Positions 44,445-54,111 of a stretch of DNA of 64,000 nt are shown in pieces. Source of the stretch: Semisulcospira habei (Eukaryota; Mollusca; Gastropoda; Semisulcospiridae). The stretch is from assembly GCA_036245525.1 (NCBI GenBank), contig BTPG01000004.1, forward strand, positions 228,470,709-228,534,708, in the 5' to 3' direction. Below the pieces are notes generated by a model that made no database searches, had not been told where the DNA came from, and saw only the letters and a program-made list of their open reading frames with translations. Position 1 is the stretch's first letter. The number at the start of each line of letters is the position of its first letter. The position numbers were made by a program, and so were the translations under genes.

Positions 44445-46176
44445 TGTCACGGTTAGTGACTGTTTTGACAGTGGTAGTCGAAAGTTACCGAAGCACCGGT
44501 CAGTGTAGGAATAGTGAGTTGTTTTCAAGTTGGTAGAGACGGGTTAGTGTTCTTTGTTTTGCACGTGCGGGGCGCGCTAGTGAATGCGGTAGTGTGTTCA
44601 CTGCCGAGTTTACCTTGTCGGTAGCAAGGGAATAATAGTTTAGTTCGCAGCTGTACTCGGTTAGACCAAGTTGTCTTGCCCAGCTGACTGTTGGTAGTCA
44701 GTGACTGACCGTTTGTGAGAGTCAGTGACACAGCGCCGGTCCAGTCCCGTGGTCGTTGGAGGCCGGAGACTGGGGTTATTGTGCCTACGGGTGTCGGCGT
44801 TTGTGACGGGTCGCAGAGGAGGTAAGTGTGTTAAAAAACCCGCATGCGGATGTTTTGTCATGTTATGGTTGTTATAGGTGTTTTGTACTATGTGCTAGGT
44901 CTAGAGGTATTGTGGGGGGAAAAGGAGGGTAGGACTCGATGGGTGTTAAAGGGAAGTATTGTTTTGGCGTTATTGTTTGGTTCTGTAATTATTAGTTATT
45001 TTTAACTGTTTAGTGAAATGGTGTATTGGCTGGTTGTGAAAGTGCAGAGAATGTTAGAAAGGCTTTAGTAGTGTTTGAGAACTTTCGTTGTTTTGGTTCA
45101 TGTGTAGATTTTGGAATGATTTGGAAAGCACATGTCATATGAGTGAAGGTCGAGTGCTTGAATGGTTAGTGGTAGTGTTTTTGTAAACCAAGCAGGGTGG
45201 GTATGGTGGTTAGCTGGTTTTAACGACCCAGTGGTTTACGTTACTTACGAGGCCGTTTAGGCTTCTGCTTTTGTTTTGCATTTTGACATTCGGGGTCGGG
45301 ACCGGTTGGAAGGCCGACGGGCATTAGGACCAACCACGCCTCACTGGACTGAGTGTCTGCGTGGAAGGGGCGCGGTCATCTGTACTGCCGAAGCTGCCAT
45401 GTCGCCGTTGCAACCAGACCTCGCGCCAGGAAAACGGAGAGAGAGAGACAGAGGGAGAAAGAAGGCCCGCGAGGCTGTACGACCGTTAAGGAAGCCGGAC
45501 GGGAGGGATTCACAGGCGTTCGTCGACTTACCACGGTGGTCCCATTCTTATTCAGCTTTCCGTCACTCACTCTGCCTTGGTGTAGTTGCATGATTCTTGT
45601 ATATGAGCAGTATATTGTAAATAACGTTTTTCAGCCGTCAGTGCAGAGGGCTGTAACATGACTTTTATTGTTATTGTGGAGCAACAGTGCTGCGTAGCGT
45701 GGGGGAGTGTTTGTTTCCACCACTCGTTTCAATGCTGATGCTGTGGAAGTAGTATTAACCTTGGTTTAGTTTTTTCCCTTTTGGTTTTCGTTTCTTTCTT
45801 TGGTTTTTTTTCGGGAGGGGGAGAGGGGTAGGGGGCAGGGAGGGGAAGTGTCGGTGGGAAGTGTGGGAAGGAGGGAAAGAGGGAATAGTTAGTATAATAG
45901 TAATAAAGATTGAGTGTGCATGTAAAGTAAATGTGTTGTGTTGCTTGTGCTGAGCTGTAACCTGTATTGAGGCAAGATGCTAGGGTCCTTTATCTATCTC
46001 TTTCCTCTCTTCTACTCCTAACCTTCATTCTCGTCTATCTCTCTTTAGTCGGGACATTTGGGGGTTCTACTTCTATTCAGTCTTTCAATCTCGTCTGTCC
46101 CTCCCTAGTCGTGACATTTGGGGGTTCTACCTCTATTCTATCTTCCATTCTCGTCTGTCCCTCCCTAGTCGTGACA
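44445..46176 (+). mobile_element. Solo LTR of an LTR retrotransposon
   Basis: Starts TGTCACG and ends CGTGACA (inverted 7-mers), flanked by the 5-bp duplication TGGAT (44,440-44,444 and 46,177-46,181). It is 1,732 bp with no gag-pol. AATAAA occurs at 45,902. The last 120 bp is a 60-bp repeat with a TTTGGGGGTTC core, which resembles the primer-binding start after an LTR. Orientation is taken from AATAAA and that motif. Superfamily is not assignable without an internal region. Confidence 0.8.
45997..46176 (+). repeat. 60-bp tandem repeat at the LTR 3' end
   Basis: Three tandem units ending in GGGACA or GTGACA at 46,056, 46,116 and 46,176. The first two ends are followed directly by TTTGGGGGTTC. 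Variants are few. Confidence 0.8.
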
Positions 46177-47262
46177 TGGATGCTACTGCAATGCAGAGAC
46201 CAACGACAGAGGCTTAAGCCTCCTAAAATTTGCCAGCGCAAATGATATGAAGCTAATGAACACATTTGGTCCACACAAAGCATCCAAAAAGTGGACATGG
46301 CACAGCCCGAATGGAGAGCACCATAATAACTACATCATGGTGAAGAGACGCTTCCAAACCAGTGTGAACATTGCCAAGACAAGAAGTTTTCTAGGAGCAG
46401 ACATTGGAAGTGACCATGACTTAGTAGTGATGACCTTCCAACTCCGCCTGAAAAAAGTCAACAAGCAGGGTCCCACCAGAATCAAGTTCGACCTCGAGAA
46501 GCTAAAAGACCCTGAGGTAGCGGAAGCCTTCCAGGCAAAGACAGAAGAAAAATTCGCACCACTGTAGTGTTACTACCAGGTGCAGAAGACACGGATGTGG
46601 ACAAACTGATCAACACATTTAACACTGCTGTTACCCAAACAGTCAGTGAGATCCTTGGCAAACATCGACAAGCAAAGAAACCTTGGGTTACAGCTGACAT
46701 CATTGATCTGTGTGACAAGCGTCGAGAATTAAACAAAAAGAAATCAGAGGTAGGAGATAAACAATACAGGAAAATTAACCAGGATATTAAGAAAGGCATG
46801 AAAAAGGCAAAGGAGAGGTGGATTGAAGACCAGTCAGTGTAAACACGTAGTAGAAAATCTGAACAATAATAATGGCAAAAAAGCATACCAGGTAGTGAAA
46901 GATCTGACCAGTGTAAAACAAGGATGCTCCTCTATCATTCAAGATAGCGAAGGGAAGACCAAGACATTCTGAAGAGATGGACAGAGTACTGCTCAGATTT
47001 GTACAACCACCGAGCTACAAGGGACCCAGGCATACTTGTCACCCCACCAGTGACCAACAGTGACAACTATCCCATCCTAGGAGAAGAAGTAGAGGTTGCC
47101 GTGAAGTCACTGAAAAAAGGGAAGGCAGCAGGAGCAGACAACATTCCTGCAGAACTAGTCCAAGAAGGGGGAGAAGACATGATAAGCACCTTACTATCTG
47201 CAATAAGATCTGGCAGTCAGGGAAATGGCCCACACCATGGACCCAATCACTTATAATAACTC
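46177..47262 (+). pseudogene. RTE-like endonuclease end and RT start
   Basis: After the LTR: TNDRGLSLLKFASANDMK, TFGPHKASKKWTWHSPNG, and DIGSDHDLVVMTFQL (catalytic SDH). A stop at about 46,565 is followed by a linker frame (46,567-46,842) and an RT start, LKKGKAAGADNIPAELVQ and then WQSGKWPTPW in a shifted frame, before truncation. Confidence 0.8.
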
Positions 47263-47600
47263 TCCCGATAATCATGTAGATGGTGCAAGTACTCTAGGTC
47301 GACTTCAAAGATCCAACCTTTTTCGTGATTACGATCATGAGTCATCATACAGATTGTTAAATATGTTATATGCCACTGTGACAGATCATGCAGACAAAAG
47401 TTTTTCAAGGGCAATAACTTAGACACCGCAAACCCATACAAATTATTAGCATCAAGGTTCATAATGTATGACTTTGACCTGGAGGGGTCAAGGTCATAAA
47501 GATATTTGTTGTTTGCTTTGGCATAATTGTTTGCGGCTATGCTTATGCTTCCTCTCAAACCACGTTCCACTATGTCAACCATCATGTGATCAGACAACAG

Positions 47601-47652
47601 TTAGTGATTGAGGTTTAACGCCGAGCAGGTGACTAAGGCCATCTCATGGCAG
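47601..47652 (-). mobile_element. 52-bp SINE tail insertion
   Basis: Flanked by gatcagaca(a/g)cag at 47,588-47,600 and 47,653-47,665. The minus strand reads CCTGCTCGGCGTTAAACC then a short tail, the same SINE 3' end as at 43,203. Confidence 0.75.
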
Positions 47653-47991
47653 GATCAGACAGCAGTTCTATCTGTATCTTACTGGATTTAAAAAATGCAT
47701 CCCATGTCATGCGAGGACTAGTCATGTAGCTAGCCGGGTCAAGATTGTAGTATAACAGACCCTTTTCATGGTAACTTTCAAATATGTCTGCTAGCAAGCA
47801 AACGTCAGCTTTTAAGTACTGGTTATGGTAGTCACCAATCGTTTGACATCCTAGTTTGCCCCAGCATCAAGAGCATGCTGGTATTCAGAGTCAGAAATTC
47901 CTTTACCATTTAGTGTAGAATAAAATGCCTCTTTTGGAGGCAGAGACGTTTCTTCAAACACAATCCAATGATCAATGTACTCATAAGGGTA

Positions 47992-48209
47992 CTCAAACCA
48001 AGGGGAATCACAGCGCTGGACAGACAACAGTTAGATGGATGGAAATGATTGTCTTATTCTATACCTGCGTATTTCTCTGTGGGCTGGCGATTGGGTGCCT
48101 GATAGGCGGGGGCGGGGGATCTAACTGTTGTCTGTCCAGCGCTGTGATTCCCCTTGGTTTGAGTACTGACAATTCTGCCAGCGCTAGCCTCACCTATCTG
48201 GTTTGTGAA
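47992..48209 (+). mobile_element. Palindromic-armed element, copy 2
   Basis: 218 bp between 13-bp duplications actcataagggta (47,979-47,991 and 48,210-48,222). Perfect inverted arms of about 47 bp (47,989-48,035 with about 48,120-48,166) enclose about 84 bp. A 38-bp non-inverted end, caattctgccagcgctagcc and on, follows. It shares the arm, body and end with 12,620-13,085. Confidence 0.8.
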
Positions 48210-48390
48210 ACTCATAAGGGTAGACTTCTTTCTTAATCAACTCCGGCTCAAAATATTTACTTGTTATTGGAAACGATGTCAGCCCTTTTGCCAAACTAGC
48301 AAGTGCTGAGGGCAAATGTTGCATGGAGTCATAAAAGACTAATTTGTTGTCTAACCTAAAAGTCAAGTATGTCTCGGTTGTCTGAGTAAT

Positions 48391-48472
48391 ACATTAATTC
48401 AAGGGTAGTGCCAGACTAGCTTGACGCCGACAGGCGCCAAGTTAATCTGGCACTACCCTTGAATTACTAATG
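48391..48472. mobile_element. Short foldback element in the pPolB remnant
   Basis: Imperfect hairpin with arms of about 38 bp around gacag, and core GGGTAGTGCCAGACTAGC. Related to the TTAA foldback MITEs, but no TTAA flank or clear duplication is seen. Confidence 0.6.
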
Positions 48473-48970
48473 TTTTTGTAAGACTCATCTACAGCATGCA
48501 TGATAATGTGTGAATCATACCCTTTGAGATTGTGTAAACAGATTGGTAGTTTGTATGTCTTGGGATCTATTTTTAATAGCAAGTTACAATTGCTATGTGT
48601 AGCACCTCTGTAACGCCGCCCTCCAGAACTTGTTCACAAATCCAACATACCTCTGCTGTATCAAAATTCAGTTTATCTACTTCTCTCATCATTAAAGGCA
48701 TCTGACAGTTTTCCAGATAATAAACTACCTTACTATGTAGTTGTCTCATTTCTGTAAAATAAAAATCAGCTGCTGCATTTTCACCTCTGTAGATAACAGG
48801 TGCTGTATGTTCACCATCTGACCTAACAAGAATGTATCCGAAAGAACACACCACCGAACACTTAATTTTACAGTTTTTGGTAATGATTCTGGAATAGGAC
48901 CTTCATATGGTACAACCAGTGATTTAAAATCAGCATACACTACAAACGGCAGCTTTTGCTGATTACCATA

Positions 48971-49659
48971 TACTAATGGTCAAAACTTAAGGGCCACCCC
49001 ACTTTTTGTGTCATTGTTTATTGTCGCAAGTACGCTAATAAAATACAATGTTCTTTTGATCCAAATTGGTTAAAAGTTGACCTTAGACAGTCCACTATAC
49101 AGGGAACAATAGACAACAATTCAACAATTGCCATGAACGTGTCAAATGCACATGAAACATCGTCAGTTTTTGTGAAAAGCAGTGCGATATTGGCAAGCGT
49201 ACGAAAGGCAGGCAGGTGGAAAAACTCGGTAAAGTCATGATGCACGTGCTAAAGGGGTCAGTCGTGAACACTGAACACCTCTGTTTTACTACAAATACCG
49301 GTACAGTAGGGGCATAAGTGTCACTTTCCTAACCATGCCACCACAACGAAGCCTAACACCAGTAGATCAAGGCCGGGCGCTAGCATGGCTGCAGGCTGGA
49401 ATTTCCAGACGTTGGGAGACGTCTTGGGGTGTCCCATTAAGTGATCCAGAGGCTGCTGGCATGATTCTAATAAACTGGAAGGGCAGAACGACGACCCTAC
49501 TCAGGACACCTGCGCTGCACCAGCAGAAGGGAGGACAGATACCTCTGTGTGGCGACTCTGCGCAACCGAGCTGTCACGTCAACCACTCTGTGACATCAAC
49601 TGATGCAAGTTGCTAACGTTAACGTCAACAGAAGCACAGTCTGCCGACGTCTGCGCGAA
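48971..49659 (+). mobile_element. Tc1-like transposon, 5' part
   Basis: Terminal repeat TACTAATGGTCAAAAC at 48,971 after TA. Transposase ATG at 49,335 gives SLTPVDQGRALAWLQAGISR, and then, across frameshifts, the helix-turn-helix region up to STVCRRLREG. At 49,660 it joins LINE copy 2 directly, so the DDE domain and the right end are lost. Confidence 0.75.
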
Positions 49660-50425
49660 GGATCACACACAGTGAGGTCTAGAACAGAACTAGATCCTGA
49701 ACCTGAGCCTGTTAGAGTATGTAGGTGAGCCATAGTTAAAAACACATAGGTTAAGTTGAGAAAAAACATCTTCTAACATCTGATTTCTGCCATCATAGTG
49801 GTCACTACTAGGTGAGCGTGACCGTTAGAATCTCCCATGAGAATAAAGGAAGGGGGCAGCTTATCTACTAAGTTAGACATATTACTACAGACCCGCAGGG
49901 AGGGTGGCAGGTAAACACTGCATATGATTATCTTCTCTAATGTAACCCGAGCTGTGACAGCCTTAAGACAGGTGTCGATGCTAACCGGGCTACATAAAAT
50001 TTGGCTACTAATGAGAAGAGCCGCTCCACCCGAGCGTCTCTCCGGATCACAGCCTTCATGGATATTAAAGGACACAGGGTCAGAAGTCTGAGGTAAGTGT
50101 ACTGAAGAGATATTACTGAGGGATTATAGCACTTGACTAAAAGACGTAATTCCTTAACTCATTCTACCCCAACACCGAAATCCCCAAATGTTGCCGTTGT
50201 CCTCTGAAGACTGCATTGCAGCGCAGGACACAAATCGACCATGATAGTTCAAGGGTGATGCCAGAATAGCTTGGCGCCCATAGGCGCCAAGCTATTCTGG
50301 CATCACCCTTGAACTATATCATGGTTGATCCTTATCTTGTTGTGGTGGGTCTGGGCTAGAATGAGTTAAAGATAGCGTGAAAAAGAAAAAATTCCACTGA
50401 GCAGAGAGTACGTGATTATGTCTTA
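49660..50425 (-). pseudogene. APE endonuclease of LINE copy 2
   Basis: The minus-strand frame 50,075-49,773 reads DPERRSGGAALLIS, IICSVYLPPSLRVCSN, then PPSFILMGDSNGHAHL (catalytic D and N). Upstream, NPSVISLQ lies in another frame. The MITE separates it from the start of ORF2. The SDH-bearing end is missing because of the truncation at 49,660. Confidence 0.75.
50154..50369. mobile_element. TTAA-flanked foldback MITE
   Basis: 216 bp including TTAA at both ends. Termini ttaactcattctaccccaac / ttaactcattctagccc. The central perfect hairpin, 50,245-50,278 with 50,283-50,316 (34-bp arms), loops over cata. LINE copy 1 shows the empty site near 2,748. The TTAA target recalls piggyBac-type mobilisation. 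Confidence 0.8.
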
Positions 50426-51370
50426 TGTGGGGGAGAAGAGTGTCTTCCCCTTTTCCTTTGCCTTGGAAGGAGTCCAAGAAACAGAGGGGGACCGGCTCCC
50501 GGGCCTCCTCTGGTTCTTTGGAGATGATGGGAGAAGAGCTGTGGGGGAGAAGAGTGTCTTCCCCTTTTCCTTTGCTTTGGAAGGAGTCGAAGAAACAGAG
50601 GGGGACCGGCTCTCGGGCCTTCTCTGGTTCTTCGGAGATGAGTGGAGATGAGCTGCCGCAGCACCATCAACAACGTCCACTCCCTCCATCTGCTCCTCCA
50701 ATGCAGCATATGTGTTTTGAAGGGGGACAATAGTTTCCCCCTTCTGGGCCCGTGCGTACAGCGGTCCCGTAGCTTTCTTGGACTTCTGGTTCTGGGCAGC
50801 GTTCCTGCTGCTAGAGTTAGCGGCCTTAGAAGGCTGACCAGAGCCAGAAACCTTTGGAGTAGACAGACAGTGACAGGCTTGGGTGGGGGCTGATGCTTAG
50901 GGGCAGCAGAAGGCGGCACCACTGGACCGGTAGCGTCCGCCTTCTGCGTTCCCTGGGTCCTTGTCACCACTGGAGGAGGGTTACTCTCCAGGGGCGAGAG
51001 GAGCCGAGGCTCCGCCCCCAACCAAGCAGTTGGGGTTTGACAGGAGAAGTCTTTGGTGGGGAATGTAAAGACAGAGGTGCCACTACTGTTTGATGCAGCC
51101 TCAGATGCACCAGGACTTTCAACCAGTCAGTATTTTTGCGTCTGCAAAGGACAGCCCCTTCTCGACACGCACCTGCTGAAAATTGCACTCGGGATATCCA
51201 ATGAAGGAATTTCTTATCTGAAGCCATATGGGTCCCCTGGCAATTCACACACAGGGGGGTGGCTGTGCCGGACTCAGCAAAGTGTCCGGGCTTAGTGCAT
51301 GTCTTCTGTCCATGGCCATACTTTTGGCACTTAAAGCACCGGAGGGGAAGAGGCACGTACTTCTTCACTT
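50426..51370 (-). pseudogene. ORF1 (CCHC) of LINE copy 2, C-terminal half
   Basis: 51,368-50,964 (minus) begins RCFKCQKYGHGQKTC then CVNCQGTHMASDKKF, two CCHC-type knuckles. Further frames give QKADATGPVVPPSAAPKH and the basic end. A 114-bp unit at about 50,426-50,653 is duplicated in tandem (SSPKNQRRPESRSPSVSS and its copy). Frameshifts separate the pieces. Confidence 0.7.
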
Positions 51371-51804
51371 TCCTTTCAAGGAATAATAAACCCCCCCCTA
51401 CCCCCCCCCTCCCCCAGATGTAGTAGGAGGGGGGTGCTAAACGTCAGGATGATGGTAGGGAGACAGATCTGCCTACCACATCGCTTGGAAGCGAAGCGCC
51501 TGACGCAAGTCACCCCCTGCGACTTAAGGTTCCGTACAAGTTCATCTTCTTTCGACAGTTCTGCCAATGCTTGATCTTTTATCACGCCTCTTGAAGAATT
51601 CATTGGTTTTTTTGGGTGTGACATCCACTGGAGTGTCTCCGACGGAAGAGAGTCTCCGTTGGAGTGTGCCCGGGTACGGCACTCTACCAGCAAGTCACCA
51701 GACTTGAGGCGTTGGGCATCAGGCCTGCCAACACGTCTCGTAAGGGTCTCCCCCACCAGAAAAGGATGCAGCTAGAAAATCGTAGGCTTCTCTTTCACTT
51801 TGTT

Positions 51805-52134
51805 ATGGACAATGAGGAAGAGACGGCCTCATCACAGTCCGAGTCACTGTCAGGTACAATGTCGGTGGCTATGGACAATGAGGAAGAGACGGCCTCCTCA
51901 CAGTCCGAGTCACTGTCAGGTACAATGTCGGTGGCTATGGACAATGAGGAAGAGACGGCCTCCTCACAGTCCGAGTCACTGTCAGGTACAATGTCGGTGG
52001 CTATGGACAATGAGGAAGAGACGGCCTCCTCACAGTCCGAGTCACTGTCAGGTACAATGTCGGTGGCTATGGACAATGAGGAAGAGACGGCCTCCTCACA
52101 GTCCGAGTCACTGTCAGGTACAATGTCGGTGGCT
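51805..52134. repeat. 66-bp tandem repeat, 5 units
   Basis: Units start at 51,805, 51,871, 51,937, 52,003 and 52,069, nearly identical (one base difference in unit 1). 66 is a multiple of three, so frames stay open on both strands. Confidence 0.95.
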
Positions 52135-52159
52135 ATGTGCCGCTTTTATGCCAGGTTTG

Positions 52160-52208
52160 GTTGTTGTTGTTGTTGTTGTTGTTGTTTGTTTGTTTGTTTG
52201 TTTGTTTC
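52160..52208. repeat. (GTT)n and (GTTT)n microsatellite
   Basis: Eight or so GTT units followed by GTTT units. Confidence 0.95.
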
Positions 52209-52853
52209 CACTATAGTAGTAGAGATATTCATCCCTCGGGGTCCCCGCCCGCCACCGAGCCCAACAAGGGAAAGTGCATTTGTCGGCGGGTCTCCCGCCG
52301 ACGCACGATGGAGATTGCCCGAACGATATACACAGGGGGTTAAGCCCGATTGAACCGTCTGAGCCACCGCCGCCGTAGAATGCAGGGGAATACTGGCGTA
52401 ATGCACCTAATCAGCAGCAGAGGCTATAGCATGGTGCTCCGTATATCAACCCGCATGTCAACAGTGGGATAGGGCTCAACGTGACAAGAGCCGATTGACT
52501 AGGCCGGTACTCCTAGCCTCCTGTTTAAGTAGAAGTCAAGGCCAAAGTGGAGTGTTGGCACCAGTGAGCCGCAACCCAAAGGGAACCTCAGCCACCAGGA
52601 TCCTCTTCTCCCCTGACACGGGTCTCCAAGCACGGCAAACACTTGGGATCCAAAGGACCAAAAACTAATGAGTATTTTTAAGGACCAATCCAACATGGTA
52701 CGACCTGGGTTAGCACAGCTCCTTAAAAACCGGACCAGTGGAAAAGACTGAACATGACATATTTGCTGACGTCAAGTCCTAATCGCTAGGCCACTCAGTC
52801 AGTGACTGACGAGCCTACCCACCCGCGCCACGCGGAGGCCGGTGCCGAGTGGG

Positions 52854-53296
52854 CTAGGTACCATGACATGTCTGACAGTCACAAGTAAGTGTCTCTCTTC
52901 TTTTCAAAATGACTCTTACGTGGTAGTGAACTGAGACAAATTCGTTGTTTAGATTCGCAATAAAATTTTCGCAATTGGTCAAAACTCGCCGGTTATGAAT
53001 AAACTCAACGTGTTTCGTGTATGCTAGCGAAATCTTGACGTGACCAAAAGCCATAACTTTGTCACGGATCCTAACTGGCAGTGTTTCCTAGCGTGTCTGC
53101 TGGAGAATCGGGGAGTGCTTGTTTATTCATGTGTGTGAGCAAAGTGAGATGTGAGTGCGTGAACAGGTGGTACAATATCTTTGAGGTCGCAGAAACTTTA
53201 GCACTTACAGCAGTACATGTGCTGTGAAATCCCGGCTTTATGGGTTTCACATCAGTGAAGATCATTGTTAACTTTGAATTGACAGTGTTTGTAAAC
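52854..53296. other. Unassigned
   Basis: Between the LINE 5' end and a SINE-tail insertion. Two 60-75 codon minus-strand frames have no recognisable features. Confidence 0.3.
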
Positions 53297-53310
53297 ATTA
53301 AAATATAAGC

Positions 53311-53353
53311 TGAAAACTAAGCGTGTTTCTTTCTCCGTTGGGTACTTCTTCTT
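53311..53353 (+). mobile_element. 43-bp SINE tail insertion
   Basis: Between 14-bp duplications attaaaatataagc (53,297-53,310 and 53,354-53,367). Contains GTTTCTTTCTCCGTTGGG and a (CTT)n tail. Same core as 24,805 and 54,706. Confidence 0.85.
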
Positions 53354-53409
53354 ATTAAAATATAAGCCGGCATTTCACAACTTCTAGTGAAACGAGCTTG
53401 ACAACTATC

Positions 53410-54109
53410 TATTCAAGTTTAAAGTCCCCCACCACAATCTGTACAATTATGTGGCTTCTGGCCTGTGTGTGTCAGCATGTGTATTTTCAAGGTATAAGAT
53501 TTCATAAAACTAGCACTACATTCTGCGCACTTGTTTGGCTTCTGGCCTGTGTGTTTCAGCATGTCTCTTCAAGTTACCAGAAAAAGCAAAGCTAGCAATC
53601 CATTTTGTACGTATTTATGTGACTTCTGGCCTGTGTTTGTCAGCATGTGTTTATTCAAGTTACCACATAAAGAAAAGCTAGCAATACACTTATATGGTTT
53701 CTGGCCTGTGTGTGTCAGCATGTGTTTTCAATTGACCAGATTGAGTGAAACTAATACATTCTATACACTTGTGTGGCTTCTGGCCTGTGTCAGCATGTGT
53801 ATTTTCATGTTAACAAAGCAAAACTAGCACATTCTGTACACCTGTGTGGCTTCTAGCCTGCTATGTGTCAACGTGTGTGTTTCAAGGTATACGATTTTGT
53901 AACCTTGAAACAGATCGAGTGAAATTAGTACTACATTCTGTACACTTGTGTGGCTTCTCGCCTGTGTTTGAGCGCAACTAGCACAACATTCTGTATACCT
54001 GCGTGCGTCAACATGTCTTTTAAAGTTATTATATTGCGTGAATATAGCACCACATTCTGTACATTGTGGCTTCTGGCCTGTGTGTTTCAGCCTGTGTATA
54101 TGGAAAGTA
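53410..54109 (-). pseudogene. Decayed C2H2 zinc-finger array
   Basis: The minus strand holds about seven recognisable but frameshifted finger units (linker remnants of THTGQKPHKCTEC in several frames). They continue the array of the gene at 55,105-58,034. The Tc1 insertion at 54,112 separates the two. Confidence 0.8.
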
Positions 54110-54111
54110 TA

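Larger units (their letters stand above)
43930..47262 (+). mobile_element. Second RTE-like LINE, split by an LTR, 3' truncated
   Basis: Segments 43,930-44,444 and 46,177-47,262 form one element. The join across the LTR restores the endonuclease middle. The 3' end is lost at about 47,262, inside the RT fingers, where Polinton-type sequence begins. Confidence 0.8.
47263..48970 (-). pseudogene. Polinton-type protein-primed DNA polymerase B remnant
   Basis: Minus-strand frames in order. 48,940-48,746 contains YADFKSLVVPYEGPIP (exonuclease-type DxE region). 48,854-48,573 includes EVCWICEQ. After two insertions come SLPPKEAFYSTLNGKGISDS and a degenerate linker. 47,597-47,247 contains SYIMNLDANNLYGFAVSK, the palm motif A of pPolB. 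The polymerase copies Polinton/adintovirus-like DNA. Frameshifts, stops and four insertions inactivate it, and the palm YxDTDS motif is beyond the truncated left end. Capsid, integrase and protease genes are absent here. Confidence 0.75.
51371..52380 (-). pseudogene. ORF1 of LINE copy 2, N-terminal half with repeat
   Basis: On the minus strand 52,076-51,795 is an acidic repeat (ATDIVPDSDSDCEEAVSSSL), five times 22 residues. Downstream come ALAELSKEDELVRNLKSQGV and TCVRRFASKRC. Copy 1 has only one unit at 14,280-14,360. Frames are broken near 51,420 (C/T-rich run). Confidence 0.65.
49660..52853 (-). mobile_element. I/Jockey-group LINE copy 2
   Basis: Runs from the 5' terminus at 52,853 through the 5' UTR, ORF1 and endonuclease, truncated at 49,660. 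Apart from the MITE at 50,154-50,369 it is uninterrupted, so it serves as an empty-site reference for copy 1. Confidence 0.8.

Noticed and set aside
44068..47256. A single LINE with an unusually long internal spacer
   Set aside because: The spacer has LTR-type ends and a TGGAT duplication, so it is a later insertion.
51800..52353. Plus-strand protein with MDNEEETASS repeats
   Set aside because: The 66-bp period keeps both strands open, and the flanking LINE ORF1 reads on the minus strand.
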